From Acetobacter estunensis (GTDB taxonomy: Bacteria; Pseudomonadota; Alphaproteobacteria; Acetobacterales; Acetobacteraceae), in assembly GCF_019083805.1 (NCBI RefSeq), contig NZ_JAHRDV010000016.1:1-64000 (forward strand): 64,000 nt of DNA. Direction: 5' to 3'. Position 1 is the first letter of the stretch. Each line of letters begins with the position of its first letter. The position numbers were made by a program, and so were the translations under genes. Below the pieces are notes generated by a model, which saw only the letters and a list, made by a program, of their open reading frames with translations, ran no database searches and was not told the origin of the DNA. This document shows positions 54,038-63,171 of the stretch, piece by piece.

Positions 54038-56390
54038 GCCGGACAGGCTGGCCATTCACCATCCAGACGTTGCGATTGTTGCAATACGCAAGGGCACCTG
54101 TGCCGGAACTCTCTCCGGCATTTCGCCCGTCAGGAACATAAACCAGATCTCCCGGAGAGCAGCGTAGAGGCAGTTCACTGCTCATAAGGCTTGATCCAAC
54201 ATGAATGGCGTTGGCGCGTGGATGAGCATTCAAATGCACGTTCATTTTTACCGGCGTGTAAATGATCCCCCGCCATTTATTGTCCACATGATCCGTAATC
54301 GCCAGAACGCCCGGAGCAATGTTGTATCCGGCTCCGGACTCACGCACGGAAACCGTCCTCACCCCATATAACGGTTCGATGATTGGCAGAGTCTGTGGCT
54401 TTCCTGAGCCGCCAGAAACATAGCGCAGCGTGAGGCGTGTGCGCTCCATCCCAAGCGGGATCGTGGCATCTGGCAATCGCGCACATTCCCCTCCTTGGCG
54501 GATAGCGAAACGCGCACCGTCATACACCACCTGCGGCTGAACCCTGCATTCTCCTCCGGGCAGATCAAAGACCATTCCCGACTCAACCCCATCGGGTGCG
54601 TTCCCGCGCGTCGTTGCGTTTATCGCAATCCCACCCTGAACAGCTCTCAAGGCATAAGTATCGACAGAAAGGGCAGCCTGCACGCCGGACACTGGAGGGG
54701 CGCCCACAACCAGTGAAACGGGTGCATTGAACATGCCGCCATCCACAATATCGACAGACGACACGCCGGCTGTGATGTTTTCGAGTGTCCCAGCATTGAA
54801 GATCTGTCCCGAAACCGCACCGTCACTCGCCATCTGGGCGTAGCGTGTCTCGGCTGTGACCACACCGATACTGTCGAACGTGTCGGGACCGGGAACCGAG
54901 GCTATGAATCTGTTGCCAAATACTCTGCCGGCGGAGTCAATTCCGGCGCTTGGCAGGCCCTGCTGGTTCGAGTTTCGGCCGGCCCCCATCTCCACACACC
55001 AGTCCATGATATTACCATCGCACGCTACACCCACATGCCACGCCCCTGCTGGTTCAAGGGCATTGGTATTGGGCGTATCGCCTATGTCATCGATGTGCAG
55101 ACCATTCTGGCCGGGCAAAAGCGGATTGCCCGAAAACGCCCCGTACCAGCCGGAATTGTTCTCATACTCAAGCTCCGCTCCCGTCCAGTGCAGAAGCTGT
55201 CCGACGGATGCGTAAGCCGTACTGTGATAGGCCCATAACTGCCCACGCCGAACGTTGGCGGCAGCACTCTGGTGAATCTCTTCTCCCAGTTCTCCACATC
55301 CCCATACATCAAGATCATGCACACAGTTCGAGTTCATCTGCGTGATGCTCAACGCCTGTCCCTGAATACTTGGAACATTGGTCTTATAAATATTCTGCGA
55401 AATATTCATCACGACCGGCTGCTGGGTATGAGCCGAACTGTAGAGGTTGTACTGCGAATAGGGAGATCCGCCATTATCGGAATCTATGGATGCGGAGCCA
55501 TGAATGAACTGCACGCTCGAAGCCACGACAAAAGACGATCTGGGGCGTGTCACCACCATATGCCCAAGATAATAAACGCCACCCGGAACATACACATTGC
55601 CGCCTTTGCCATCATTCATGGCATTGACGGCACGCTGGAAAACATCAGCATCGTCTTGGGTGTAAAATCCGATAAAGGCACCCACATTGATGTCTGATGA
55701 CACAGATCCGGAGAGAGAAACCTTCATGGATTTCCATGATATTTTTATATTCACACCAGACGTCAGCGTCTGCGTTACATCATTATCGATATAGATTCTG
55801 TTTCCGTCCGTTTTGATTACATGCGTATGCGCCGGAATACCAATGCCCGCGACATCCGCTCCCATAGGAACGAGTGCATTTTCATTGACGATAAGAAGCG
55901 TGCTCATGCCTCCGTTGGACGGAGCGTAAGGATTTTCATCAGCTGTCATCAAGGTTGTTTTGGATAATGTAAAATCCTTCGAAACCGGATGAGAGCTTTC
56001 AATGGATGTAACGACTGTATCCTGAGGAATGTTTTCACCGACCACATGTTCACCCTGATGGATCAAACTGTTTTCGATAAGAAACACACTATTGGCTCCC
56101 GCTTTCACCTGCCGGTCCAGAGTGAAATCGGACGCTTCCCCCACCATGTGCTGAGGCGCATAATCCCGCACTGAGACCAGCGTGGATGTTTTTTCAAAGG
56201 ATGTCTTCAGATTGCGGCCATCTGATGTTGCAAGCGACAGGGAAACATGCGGCATATTGTCTTGCGGATTTATCTTTTCTCCAAAAACCAATCTGGAGAT
56301 CGATGACGTCGGGAGATTGGCTGATGAAACAAGAAAAGAAACCACACCGCTCAGAAGAACCGTCACAACAATCAGAAAAAAGGACTTCAT
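54033..56390 (-). CDS. Large exported or membrane-anchored protein of unknown function, possibly beta-helical
   Basis: About 785 residues. The N-terminal SFFLIVVTVLLSGVVSFLVSSA is a signal anchor or signal peptide. Residues about 75-210 contain repeated short beta segments, and around 250-330 DDADVFQRAVNAMNDGKGGNVYVPGGVYYLGHMVV is the opening of many parallel beta-helix proteins (pectate-lyase or tail-spike style: a D-x-x-A-x-Q-x-A pattern then VYVPGGxYxL). Gly/Asn/Ser-rich sequence follows, without a catalytic motif that I recognise. The C-terminal domain ends in RNVWMVNGQPVRH. It could bind or cut a surface or plant polysaccharide, which is inference. It has chromosomal codon use but a slightly lower GC in its first third. 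Confidence 0.65.
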   Translation of the reverse strand: MKSFFLIVVTVLLSGVVSFLVSSANLPTSSISRLVFGEKINPQDNMPHVSLSLATSDGRNLKTSFEKTSTLVSVRDYAPQHMVGEASDFTLDRQVKAGANSVFLIENSLIHQGEHVVGENIPQDTVVTSIESSHPVSKDFTLSKTTLMTADENPYAPSNGGMSTLLIVNENALVPMGADVAGIGIPAHTHVIKTDGNRIYIDNDVTQTLTSGVNIKISWKSMKVSLSGSVSSDINVGAFIGFYTQDDADVFQRAVNAMNDGKGGNVYVPGGVYYLGHMVVTRPRSSFVVASSVQFIHGSASIDSDNGGSPYSQYNLYSSAHTQQPVVMNISQNIYKTNVPSIQGQALSITQMNSNCVHDLDVWGCGELGEEIHQSAAANVRRGQLWAYHSTAYASVGQLLHWTGAELEYENNSGWYGAFSGNPLLPGQNGLHIDDIGDTPNTNALEPAGAWHVGVACDGNIMDWCVEMGAGRNSNQQGLPSAGIDSAGRVFGNRFIASVPGPDTFDSIGVVTAETRYAQMASDGAVSGQIFNAGTLENITAGVSSVDIVDGGMFNAPVSLVVGAPPVSGVQAALSVDTYALRAVQGGIAINATTRGNAPDGVESGMVFDLPGGECRVQPQVVYDGARFAIRQGGECARLPDATIPLGMERTRLTLRYVSGGSGKPQTLPIIEPLYGVRTVSVRESGAGYNIAPGVLAITDHVDNKWRGIIYTPVKMNVHLNAHPRANAIHVGSSLMSSELPLRCSPGDLVYVPDGRNAGESSGTGALAYCNNRNVWMVNGQPVRH

Positions 56391-56434
56391 CTTACACAAT
56401 CTTTCAAGAAATTATCTTGATTTATCAGGCCACA

Positions 56435-57937
56435 TTAAAGGATAGGTGCCTCATCCATCGGCACCATGTGGTAGGGTAGTACGCCCCTCTCCTCCCCACC
56501 TGCATCGATCTGGAACCCGGATGCCGGAATGGCGCGATGACGGCATTCTGTGCGGATACAGGCGCGGCACCCCGGCCCAATCGGAATGATGGTGCGCTCG
56601 TCCGACAGATCCAATCCGGCGGCGTAAACCAGCTCCGAAGCGTGTGCGATGGAGCAGCCCAGTACCACAGCCACCCGACGCGGACGGTCGAAATATGACA
56701 CCCCGGCATGTCCGACCGTTCGCGCCACGTTGAGAAACACGGCGTCATCCGTGTTACGCGACACCTGCACCTGCAACTCGCCCGGCGTGGCAAAGGCGCG
56801 GAAGACATTCCACAACGAACACAATCCACCAAACCGTGGCAGATTGAATCGCGTCGCGCTATATCCTTTAAGAATATTTCCCGCGATATCCGTTTTGATA
56901 AAATAGAAGGGAATACCTTCCTCTCCCGGCCGCTGAAGCGTGGAGAGGCGATGACAGACCTGCTCGAAACTCACGCCGAACTGTCGTTGCAACTGATCGA
57001 GATCATGCCGTCTAAACCGCGTAGCATCACGAAAGCGCCGATAAGGTAGCAGCAGCGCGCCCGCGAAATAGTTGCTCATGCCCACCCGCGCCAGATCACG
57101 CGCATCTTCCGTGGACAGGCCGGAGCGCCGCACCACGCGATCGAGCAGTTTGCCATACCCCAGACGCCCAATGACCTGCGCCATCCAGAACACGCTGCTT
57201 TCCGACGGCACACCATCCGACAACAGAAGCCGCCGTCCACGCTTGTCGAAACGCCACAACATCGCGCGGCTGTCGAGTTCATTGTCGATTACGACGCGGA
57301 TGCCATGATGGTCCTGAAGATAGCGCGCCAGATTGACCGACAGCATCCCGTCCGAAAAACCTTCCCTCTCATGCAGGTCTTCCGCCGCGCGATCGATCTC
57401 ATCGAAATAGTTGCGCTCGCGCTGCACCCAGTCACCCACGGCGTCATAAGGCCCCACCACATCCATCGCAGAGCCTGAAGCCACGCGTGCGCCAGCCGTA
57501 TCCACCTGTGGAGCGGCCAGCCCTTCTCCTGCGACCGGATGCAGGCTCTCAGATGCGCCGCGCTCAGCCAATGTGCGATAGGCGCGGTAGAGCGTCACGA
57601 AGCGATCCACCAGCGCAGGCGCACCTTTCACCGCTGTCTGAAGTTCCGCTGGACGAAGTGAAGCCGATTTGAAAAGCGGATCGCCGAGGATCTCGCGCAG
57701 ACCCTGCATCTGCCGGATTTCATCGCTGTCACCGAAATAGGCCTCCGACACCCCGAAGAGCGTGCAAAGTTTTGCCATCAGTGGGGGTGGAACGGGACGC
57801 TGATCGTTCTCGATCTGATTGAGATAGCTCGCAGAGAGTCCAAGTTCGGCCGCCATGGCCTGTTGGGTTTTCCGAATGCGGCCGCGCAATTCACGTATTT
57901 TCGATCCCGCGAAAATCTTCGTCCGGCGAGCCGTCAT
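56435..57937 (-). CDS. XRE-family regulator with IrrE-like and C-terminal DUF2083-type domain (RamB/ScfR-like)
   Basis: About 500 residues from the ATG at 57937, preceded by AAGGA. The HTH is KIRELRGRIRKTQQAMAAELGLSASYLNQIENDQRPVP, covering about residues 10-50. The IrrE-like middle has SVNLARYLQDHHGIRVVID, and the C-terminal domain (NLPRFGGLCSLWNVFRAF, then a Cys cluster GPGCRACIRTECRHRAIPASGF) is typical of the short-chain acyl-CoA-responsive regulators RamB, MccR and ScfR. It is divergent from prpDCB, so it is the probable regulator of propionate use. TTCGCA occurs twice at 57939-57944 and 57948-57953, a possible operator half-site pair. Confidence 0.85.
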   Translation of the reverse strand: MTARRTKIFAGSKIRELRGRIRKTQQAMAAELGLSASYLNQIENDQRPVPPPLMAKLCTLFGVSEAYFGDSDEIRQMQGLREILGDPLFKSASLRPAELQTAVKGAPALVDRFVTLYRAYRTLAERGASESLHPVAGEGLAAPQVDTAGARVASGSAMDVVGPYDAVGDWVQRERNYFDEIDRAAEDLHEREGFSDGMLSVNLARYLQDHHGIRVVIDNELDSRAMLWRFDKRGRRLLLSDGVPSESSVFWMAQVIGRLGYGKLLDRVVRRSGLSTEDARDLARVGMSNYFAGALLLPYRRFRDATRFRRHDLDQLQRQFGVSFEQVCHRLSTLQRPGEEGIPFYFIKTDIAGNILKGYSATRFNLPRFGGLCSLWNVFRAFATPGELQVQVSRNTDDAVFLNVARTVGHAGVSYFDRPRRVAVVLGCSIAHASELVYAAGLDLSDERTIIPIGPGCRACIRTECRHRAIPASGFQIDAGGEERGVLPYHMVPMDEAPIL

Positions 57938-58053
57938 ATTCGCATCCTTCGCAAGATCTGTCTTACCCATTGCCCGAATTCACCGCATGTGCATAGCGCG
58001 CAGCCTACGCAATCCGCCACGCTCTTCCTGTCAGCAAGGAACGGGAACATCCC

Positions 58054-59568
58054 ATGCATACATACGACATCGCGGTTCATCCCGAAAAGGACCGCCTCCC
58101 TCGCGAACAGCAACTCGCGTGGCATATTGCCGAGGTGGCCGCCGATCCGGTCGAGATCGAGCCTGCCGTCAGCGATATGATCGTCAACCGCGTGATCGAC
58201 AACGCCTCTGTCGCCATCGCCTCCGTAAACCGTCATTCCGTCATGAGCGCCCGGGCAGAAGCGCAGGCGCATGCGCGTCCCGGTGGCGCCACCCTTTTCG
58301 GCGCTGGTCCGGACATTCGCGTGCATGCCGAATGGGCAGCGTGGGCCAATGGCACAGCCGTGCGCGAATTGGATTTCCACGACACATTTCTGGCTGCAGA
58401 ATATTCGCATCCTGGTGACAATATTCCCGGCATCCTTGCTGTGGCGCAGCAATGCCAGCGCTCCGGCCGCGATCTGATCCGCGGCATTGCCACGGGCTAT
58501 GAGATCCAGATCGATCTTGTGCGCGGCATCTGCCTTCATGCGCACAAAATCGACCATGTGGCGCATCTCGGCCCCTCGGTGGCCGCTGGCATCGGCACGC
58601 TACTCGATCTGCCGACCGAGACAATTTATCAGTCCATCCAGCACGCGCTGCATGTCACCACCGCCACCCGTCAAAGCCGCAAGGGCGAGATTTCTTCATG
58701 GAAAGCCTATGCCCCTTCCCACGCTGGCAAGATGGCCGTGGAAGCCGTGGACCGCGCCATGCTGGGCGAGACCTCGCCAAGCCCGATCTATGAAGGCGAG
58801 GACGGTTTCATCGCGTGGATGCTCGACGGCAAGGACGCCCATTACATCGTCCGGATGCCCGAGAAGGGTGAAGCCAAGCGCGCGATCCTCGACAGCTACA
58901 CCAAGGAACATTCGGCGGAATATCAGAGTCAGGCCTTGATCGACCTGGCTTTCCGACTGGGTAAGCAGGTGAAAAACTGGGACGATGTAAAGGACGTTTT
59001 GATCGAGACTAGTCATCACACGCATTACGTCATCGGCACCGGTTCCAACGATCCGCAGAAGTTCGATCCAAAAGCCTCCCGCGAAACACTGGATCATTCG
59101 ATCATGTATATCGTGGCGGTCGCCCTGCAGGATGGTGCGTGGCACCACGTTCACTCCTACGCACCGGAACGCGCAAACCGCGCCGACACGGTAAGCCTGT
59201 GGCAGAAGATTCACACGATCGAACGCCCCGAATGGACGGAGCGCTATCACTCCACCGATCCGAACGTGAAGGCTTTCGGCGGTCGCATCACCATCACCAT
59301 GAAAGATGGCGCCATTATTTCCGATGAACTGGCCGTGGCCAATGCCCATCCTCTTGGCGCGACCCCGTGGACGCGCCCGGACTACATCCGCAAGTTCCGC
59401 ACGCTGACGGACGGCATCATCACACCGCAGGAGGCCGACCGCTTTCTTGAAGTGGCGCAACGCCTGCCGGAATTGTCCGCCAAAGAACTCTGTGAACTCG
59501 AAATCACCCTTCCTGCAGGCGAACTGAAGAAAAACCCAAAAATCGGAATCTTCGCTTACGGGCAGTAG
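58054..59568 (+). CDS. prpD: 2-methylcitrate dehydratase PrpD
   Basis: 504 residues of the MmgE/PrpD family. The N-terminal [20 protein letters not shown] and the core [35 protein letters not shown] with the DFHD and HPGDN motifs are the family hallmarks, and [26 protein letters not shown] follows (shown here in part by residues about 205-235). It converts 2-methylcitrate to 2-methylaconitate in the methylcitrate cycle that removes propionyl-CoA. It opens the prpDCB operon, 116 bases from the divergent regulator start. There is no acnD or prpF here, which fits PrpD being the dehydratase used. Confidence 0.93.
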   Translation: MHTYDIAVHPEKDRLPREQQLAWHIAEVAADPVEIEPAVSDMIVNRVIDNASVAIASVNRHSVMSARAEAQAHARPGGATLFGAGPDIRVHAEWAAWANGTAVRELDFHDTFLAAEYSHPGDNIPGILAVAQQCQRSGRDLIRGIATGYEIQIDLVRGICLHAHKIDHVAHLGPSVAAGIGTLLDLPTETIYQSIQHALHVTTATRQSRKGEISSWKAYAPSHAGKMAVEAVDRAMLGETSPSPIYEGEDGFIAWMLDGKDAHYIVRMPEKGEAKRAILDSYTKEHSAEYQSQALIDLAFRLGKQVKNWDDVKDVLIETSHHTHYVIGTGSNDPQKFDPKASRETLDHSIMYIVAVALQDGAWHHVHSYAPERANRADTVSLWQKIHTIERPEWTERYHSTDPNVKAFGGRITITMKDGAIISDELAVANAHPLGATPWTRPDYIRKFRTLTDGIITPQEADRFLEVAQRLPELSAKELCELEITLPAGELKKNPKIGIFAYGQ

Positions 59569-59584
59569 AAGAGGAGCCGCCATC

Positions 59585-60754
59585 ATGATGCAGACCTCTC
59601 ACGAAAATCGTCCCAAGAAATCCGTAGCGCTCTCCGGTGTTGCGGCCGGAACCACGGCGCTCTGCACAGTCGGCCACAGCGGCAACGACCTGCATTACCG
59701 CGGCTATGATATCAAGGATCTTGCGGAACACTGCGAGTATGAGGAAGTCGCACATCTGCTTATCCACGGCCATCTGCCCGACGTCGCAGAACTGGCCGCC
59801 TACAAGGAGCACCTTCACTCCATGCGCGGGCTGCCCGAACAGGTCAAACGCGTGCTGGAACAGATCCCGGCTGCCGCGCATCCCATGGACGTGATGCGCA
59901 GCGGCCTGTCCGTTTTGGGATGCGTGCTGCCCGAACGCCGCGACCAAAACCCCGTCGGTGCGCGTGAGATCGCGGATCGCTGCCTCGCCTCGCTCGGATC
60001 GATCCTGCTTTACTGGTATCATTTCGCGACCAATGGCCGCCGCATCGAAGTCGAAACCGATGATGACAGCATCGGCGGTCATTTCCTCCATCTCCTGCAT
60101 GGCCAAATACCACCCGCAGAATGGGTGAAGGCCATGCATGTCTCGCTCATTCTCTATGCCGAGCATGAATTCAATGCCTCCACCTTCGCAGGCCGGGTAA
60201 TCGCTGGCACCGGTTCGGACATCTACTCCGCATTATGCGGCGGCATCGGCGCTCTCCGTGGACCGAAACATGGAGGCGCCAACGAGGTCGCACTGGAAAT
60301 TCAGCAGCGTTACCTCACACCGGATGAAGCGGAAGCCGATATCCGCCGTCGCGTTGACAACCGTGAGGTTATTATCGGTTTCGGTCATCCGGTTTACACG
60401 GTTGCCGATCCGCGCAACGAGATCATCAAACGTACCGCCTTCGAACTTTCAAAACGCAGTGGCGCGATGCGTCTTTACAACGTGGCGGAGCGGATCGAGG
60501 ACGTCATGCGCGAGACCAAAAAGATGTTTCCCAATCTCGATTGGTTCAGCGCGGTTTCCTACAGCATGATGCGCATCCCGACCGCCATGTTCACGCCGAT
60601 CTTCGTCATCGCGCGTTCAGCGGGCTGGAGCGCCCATGTCATCGAGCAGCGCGAAAACGGCAAGATCATCCGTCCTTCCGCAGAGTATGTCGGGCCGGAA
60701 GACCGTCCATTCATTCACATCAGCAAACGCGGACATATGGAGAAGGCAGCATGA
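59585..60754 (+). CDS. prpC: 2-methylcitrate synthase PrpC
   Basis: 389 residues of the citrate synthase superfamily, of the short type I length. GAGGAG lies before the tandem ATG. The opening [20 protein letters not shown] and [24 protein letters not shown] is the PrpC form. The catalytic His regions are [22 protein letters not shown] and [10 protein letters not shown], with [18 protein letters not shown] as the third, and Asp in LDWFSAV. It condenses propionyl-CoA with oxaloacetate. It starts 16 bases after prpD and overlaps prpB at ATGA. Confidence 0.94.
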   Translation: MMQTSHENRPKKSVALSGVAAGTTALCTVGHSGNDLHYRGYDIKDLAEHCEYEEVAHLLIHGHLPDVAELAAYKEHLHSMRGLPEQVKRVLEQIPAAAHPMDVMRSGLSVLGCVLPERRDQNPVGAREIADRCLASLGSILLYWYHFATNGRRIEVETDDDSIGGHFLHLLHGQIPPAEWVKAMHVSLILYAEHEFNASTFAGRVIAGTGSDIYSALCGGIGALRGPKHGGANEVALEIQQRYLTPDEAEADIRRRVDNREVIIGFGHPVYTVADPRNEIIKRTAFELSKRSGAMRLYNVAERIEDVMRETKKMFPNLDWFSAVSYSMMRIPTAMFTPIFVIARSAGWSAHVIEQRENGKIIRPSAEYVGPEDRPFIHISKRGHMEKAA

Positions 60755-61665
60755 CCTACCTGGTCGGTTCCGAAAACCCGAGTGAATCCGCAGGGATACG
60801 CTTCCGCAAACTTCTTGATGCATCCGGTATTCTTCAGCTTCCGGGCGCACATAACGGGCAGGCCGCGCTTCAGGCGAAAGATGCGGGTTTTGAAGCGTTG
60901 TATCTCTCCGGTGCCGCCATGACCGCGAGCATGGGCCTGCCGGATCTGGGGATCATCACCATCAATGAAGTGACGTTCTTTATCCGCCAGATCGTCCGCG
61001 CTTCCGGTCTTCCCATTCTGGTCGATGGTGACACAGGATATGGCGAAACGCTCAATGTCATGAACATGGTGCGTGCATTTGAGGAAGCGGGCGCTGGTGC
61101 CGTGCATCTGGAAGACCAGTTACTGCCCAAGAAATGCGGGCATCTCAATGACAAGAAACTGGCCTCCATGGACGAGATGGTCATGAAGGTCGACGCCGCC
61201 CGCCGCGCCGCCCGTGACATTGTGATCGTCGCTCGTACGGACGCCGTGGCTAGCGAAGGCATGGACGGAGCCGTGGCGCGGGCAAAACGGTATGTGGCGG
61301 CCGGAGCAGATGCAATCTTTCCAGAAGCACTGACCACCGCGGATATGTTCCACGAATTCGCACGCAGGATGCCCGGTGTACGTCTGCTAGCCAATATGAC
61401 GGAGTTTGGGCGCACCCCCTTTTTCACGGCCGAAGAGTTTGAGAACATGGGATACAGGATGATCATCTGGCCCGTCAGTTCGCTGCGCGTCGCCAACAGA
61501 GCGCAGGCGGATCTTTACGCCACACTCAAACGCGACGGTAGCACTCAGGCCATGGTGCCGCGGATGCAGACGCGGGAAGAACTTTACCGTACATTGCGCT
61601 ACCATGAATACGAAGCGCTGGACCGCAGCATTGTGGAAACGGTGTTGCCCGCGCTGGGCCGCTAA
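60751..61665 (+). CDS. prpB: 2-methylisocitrate lyase PrpB
   Basis: 304 residues from the ATG that overlaps the prpC stop. The phosphoenolpyruvate-mutase/isocitrate-lyase fold is seen in [27 protein letters not shown], the metal-binding VDGDTGYGE and the catalytic PKKCGH loop (C129). It cleaves 2-methylisocitrate to pyruvate and succinate, completing the cycle. It is the third and last gene of the operon. The propionyl-CoA synthetase prpE is not in the window. Confidence 0.94.
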   Translation: MTYLVGSENPSESAGIRFRKLLDASGILQLPGAHNGQAALQAKDAGFEALYLSGAAMTASMGLPDLGIITINEVTFFIRQIVRASGLPILVDGDTGYGETLNVMNMVRAFEEAGAGAVHLEDQLLPKKCGHLNDKKLASMDEMVMKVDAARRAARDIVIVARTDAVASEGMDGAVARAKRYVAAGADAIFPEALTTADMFHEFARRMPGVRLLANMTEFGRTPFFTAEEFENMGYRMIIWPVSSLRVANRAQADLYATLKRDGSTQAMVPRMQTREELYRTLRYHEYEALDRSIVETVLPALGR

Positions 61666-61804
61666 TCATCACGGCATGGAAGAGCAGAGCCAAAGGAGAA
61701 AAGCACCTGTTACGGAGCATTTCTTTCTGTTACGTGCATTTTCACTATCAGTTAGGAAATGAGAGCGAACAATTCGGCGTACCTCTTACGCAAGGAGTAA
61801 CGTC

Positions 61805-62083
61805 ATGTCGTCTTCCATTTCCTCCCTCGGCACGAGTGCCGTATCGAGTCTGTTCAGTGACACGTCTTCGGGATCTTCCTCGGTTTCGTCTGACTCGTCT
61901 TCGGCGTCTTCCTCTTCTTCCGACACCACGACCCAGACCCTGAACAGCGATGGCACCCTCACCATCACTGTGACGGACGCACAGGGCAATGTGGTCTCCA
62001 CGACCACCGAGGGCACACCGCGCACCGCCAGTTCTTCGGACTCGGACTCAGACGCAGCGAATTCTGTCGATTCCTACGCCTAA
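61805..62083 (+). CDS. Ser-rich small protein of unknown function
   Basis: 92 residues, nearly half Ser in the first 45, then a short beta-like TQTLNSDGTLTITVTDAQGN segment and a Ser/Asp-rich tail. AAGGAG is well placed before the ATG, which supports real expression. There is no signal peptide or Cys. A terminator follows closely. Acidic, Ser-rich and probably disordered at both ends, it does not match a family that I know. It may be secreted or surface-related, but nothing shows it. Confidence 0.65.
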   Translation: MSSSISSLGTSAVSSLFSDTSSGSSSVSSDSSSASSSSSDTTTQTLNSDGTLTITVTDAQGNVVSTTTEGTPRTASSSDSDSDAANSVDSYA

Positions 62084-62106
62084 GCACAGCGCACAACAAA
62101 AAAACC

Positions 62107-62129
62107 GCCCGGCATAAACCGGGCGGCTT
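62107..62129. terminator. Rho-independent terminator between convergent small genes
   Basis: CCGCCCGG/CCGGGCGG, an 8-bp GC stem around CATAAA, with an A-run to the left and GCTTCT to the right. The A-run reads as T on the minus strand, so it best fits the end of the 62154-62486 transcript and may also end the Ser-rich gene. Confidence 0.75.
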
Positions 62130-62153
62130 CTACAGATTTCTAAAATTCAGAAA

Positions 62154-62486
62154 TCAGGCCGTTGTCGTGCAGCTGGACGTCGCGGTGCTGCACGCTGGCA
62201 CACCCGTGTAGTTCGAGCCATGGATGATCCCGTTGAGTATCTGCTGGAACGACTCATTCTGGCAGGAGCCGCCCGTGCTCGGGATCGGGGCAACCGGCGT
62301 GGTGTTGCCACCGCAGGAACCGCCAGTGTGCCATGACGGAGCGGGAGCCCAACCGCTACACGAGCTGCCACCCCAAGACCAAGACGCGCCACCACCGCAG
62401 CCGCCCCAAGCGGGCGCAACCCAGCCGCCACCAAAGCTGCAGCCACCTGAAACTTCGTTGATTTCAGCTGTGTTTAATTCACGCAT
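62154..62486 (-). CDS. Candidate double-glycine-leader peptide, Gly/Cys/Trp/Ser-rich (bacteriocin- or RiPP-like)
   Basis: 110 residues. The first 15, MRELNTAEINEVSGG, have the pattern of class II bacteriocin and RiPP leaders (M-R-E-L, alternating hydrophobic positions, then V-x-G-G), with predicted cleavage after GG by a C39-type peptidase transporter. The remainder is very rich in Gly, Ser, Trp, Pro and Cys (seven Cys) in irregular GGxC and GSC repeats. GGAG lies seven bases before the ATG. No peptidase-ABC transporter, immunity protein or modification enzyme is in the window, so processing is not shown. It could also be a disordered secreted protein with a chance leader. Confidence 0.6.
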   Translation of the reverse strand: MRELNTAEINEVSGGCSFGGGWVAPAWGGCGGGASWSWGGSSCSGWAPAPSWHTGGSCGGNTTPVAPIPSTGGSCQNESFQQILNGIIHGSNYTGVPACSTATSSCTTTA

Positions 62487-62743
62487 TTTCTATCTCCGTC
62501 ACATGAAATGGACGAAACGTAAAAAAACGCAGACAGCAACAATTGTCAATAATTCGTTTACAAACTTTTCAGACCAAGTCAAAAAATATCGAAATGTAAC
62601 AAAATCAACATTTGGTCAGCTTTTCGCCATCGGAATGACGGAGTTACAAGATGACCGCAGCATTCGGTCACACACCGTCTGCCATGCGACATAGTGCTTC
62701 ATCGGTGCTTTTGTCCGACCACCGTGAGTTTTCTTCCACAAAC
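62487..62743. promoter_or_regulatory. AT-rich region upstream of the GG-leader gene
   Basis: About 250 bases, clearly AT-richer than its flanks (62515-62625), between the GG-leader gene and the terminator of the acidic-protein gene. It should contain the promoter of the GG-leader gene. I can name no operator and support no other gene. Confidence 0.35.
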
Positions 62744-62779
62744 AAAAAACCCACGCCCCACCAGAAGGCAGAACGTGGG
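62744..62779 (-). terminator. Rho-independent terminator for the acidic-protein gene
   Basis: On the minus strand CCCACG pairs with CGTGGG, with partial extension of the stem inwards (CTGCC region), then TTTTTT and TTTG. It lies about 30 bases after the stop at 62806. Confidence 0.75.
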
Positions 62780-62805
62780 CTGGGAAACTCGTAACGCGGG
62801 AAAAT

Positions 62806-63054
62806 TCAGACTTCTTCGTCTTCCTCATCCTCGTCTTCACCGTCATCTTCAATCACGACGGCCACGCTGATCTCACCGCCGCCCTGCGCCTGAAGCGCCG
62901 TGGCGTCCGCATCCGCTTCGTCCTCGCTCTCATAGAGCTTAGCGTCGTTCGGATCATCCGACCACTTTGTCTCCGGGTTCCAGAAGTCGAGTTCACCGTC
63001 TTCGGACTCGCGCTGGATCAGATAGCCGACAATGACTTCTTCTTCGTCGTTCAT
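62806..63054 (-). CDS. Small acidic protein of unknown function
   Basis: 82 residues from the ATG at 63054, preceded by GGAAAGAGA. The first half has GYLIQRESEDGELDFWNPETKWSDD, a small mixed alpha/beta pattern, and the last 25 residues are nearly all Glu and Asp. It is probably cytosolic and strongly acidic. No family recognised. The gene is monocistronic between a terminator and the AI-2E transporter gene. Confidence 0.65.
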   Translation of the reverse strand: MNDEEEVIVGYLIQRESEDGELDFWNPETKWSDDPNDAKLYESEDEADADATALQAQGGGEISVAVVIEDDGEDEDEEDEEV

Positions 63055-63171
63055 GGATGTCTCTTTCCTTCTGGACAGATCACGCATGGCATATTGAACG
63101 GAAAACGATAAGCGAAAGTTTTGCGTTCCCTCACTTTCCTTTCAGACAGCCATTTCGGGGAAATCATCGCC

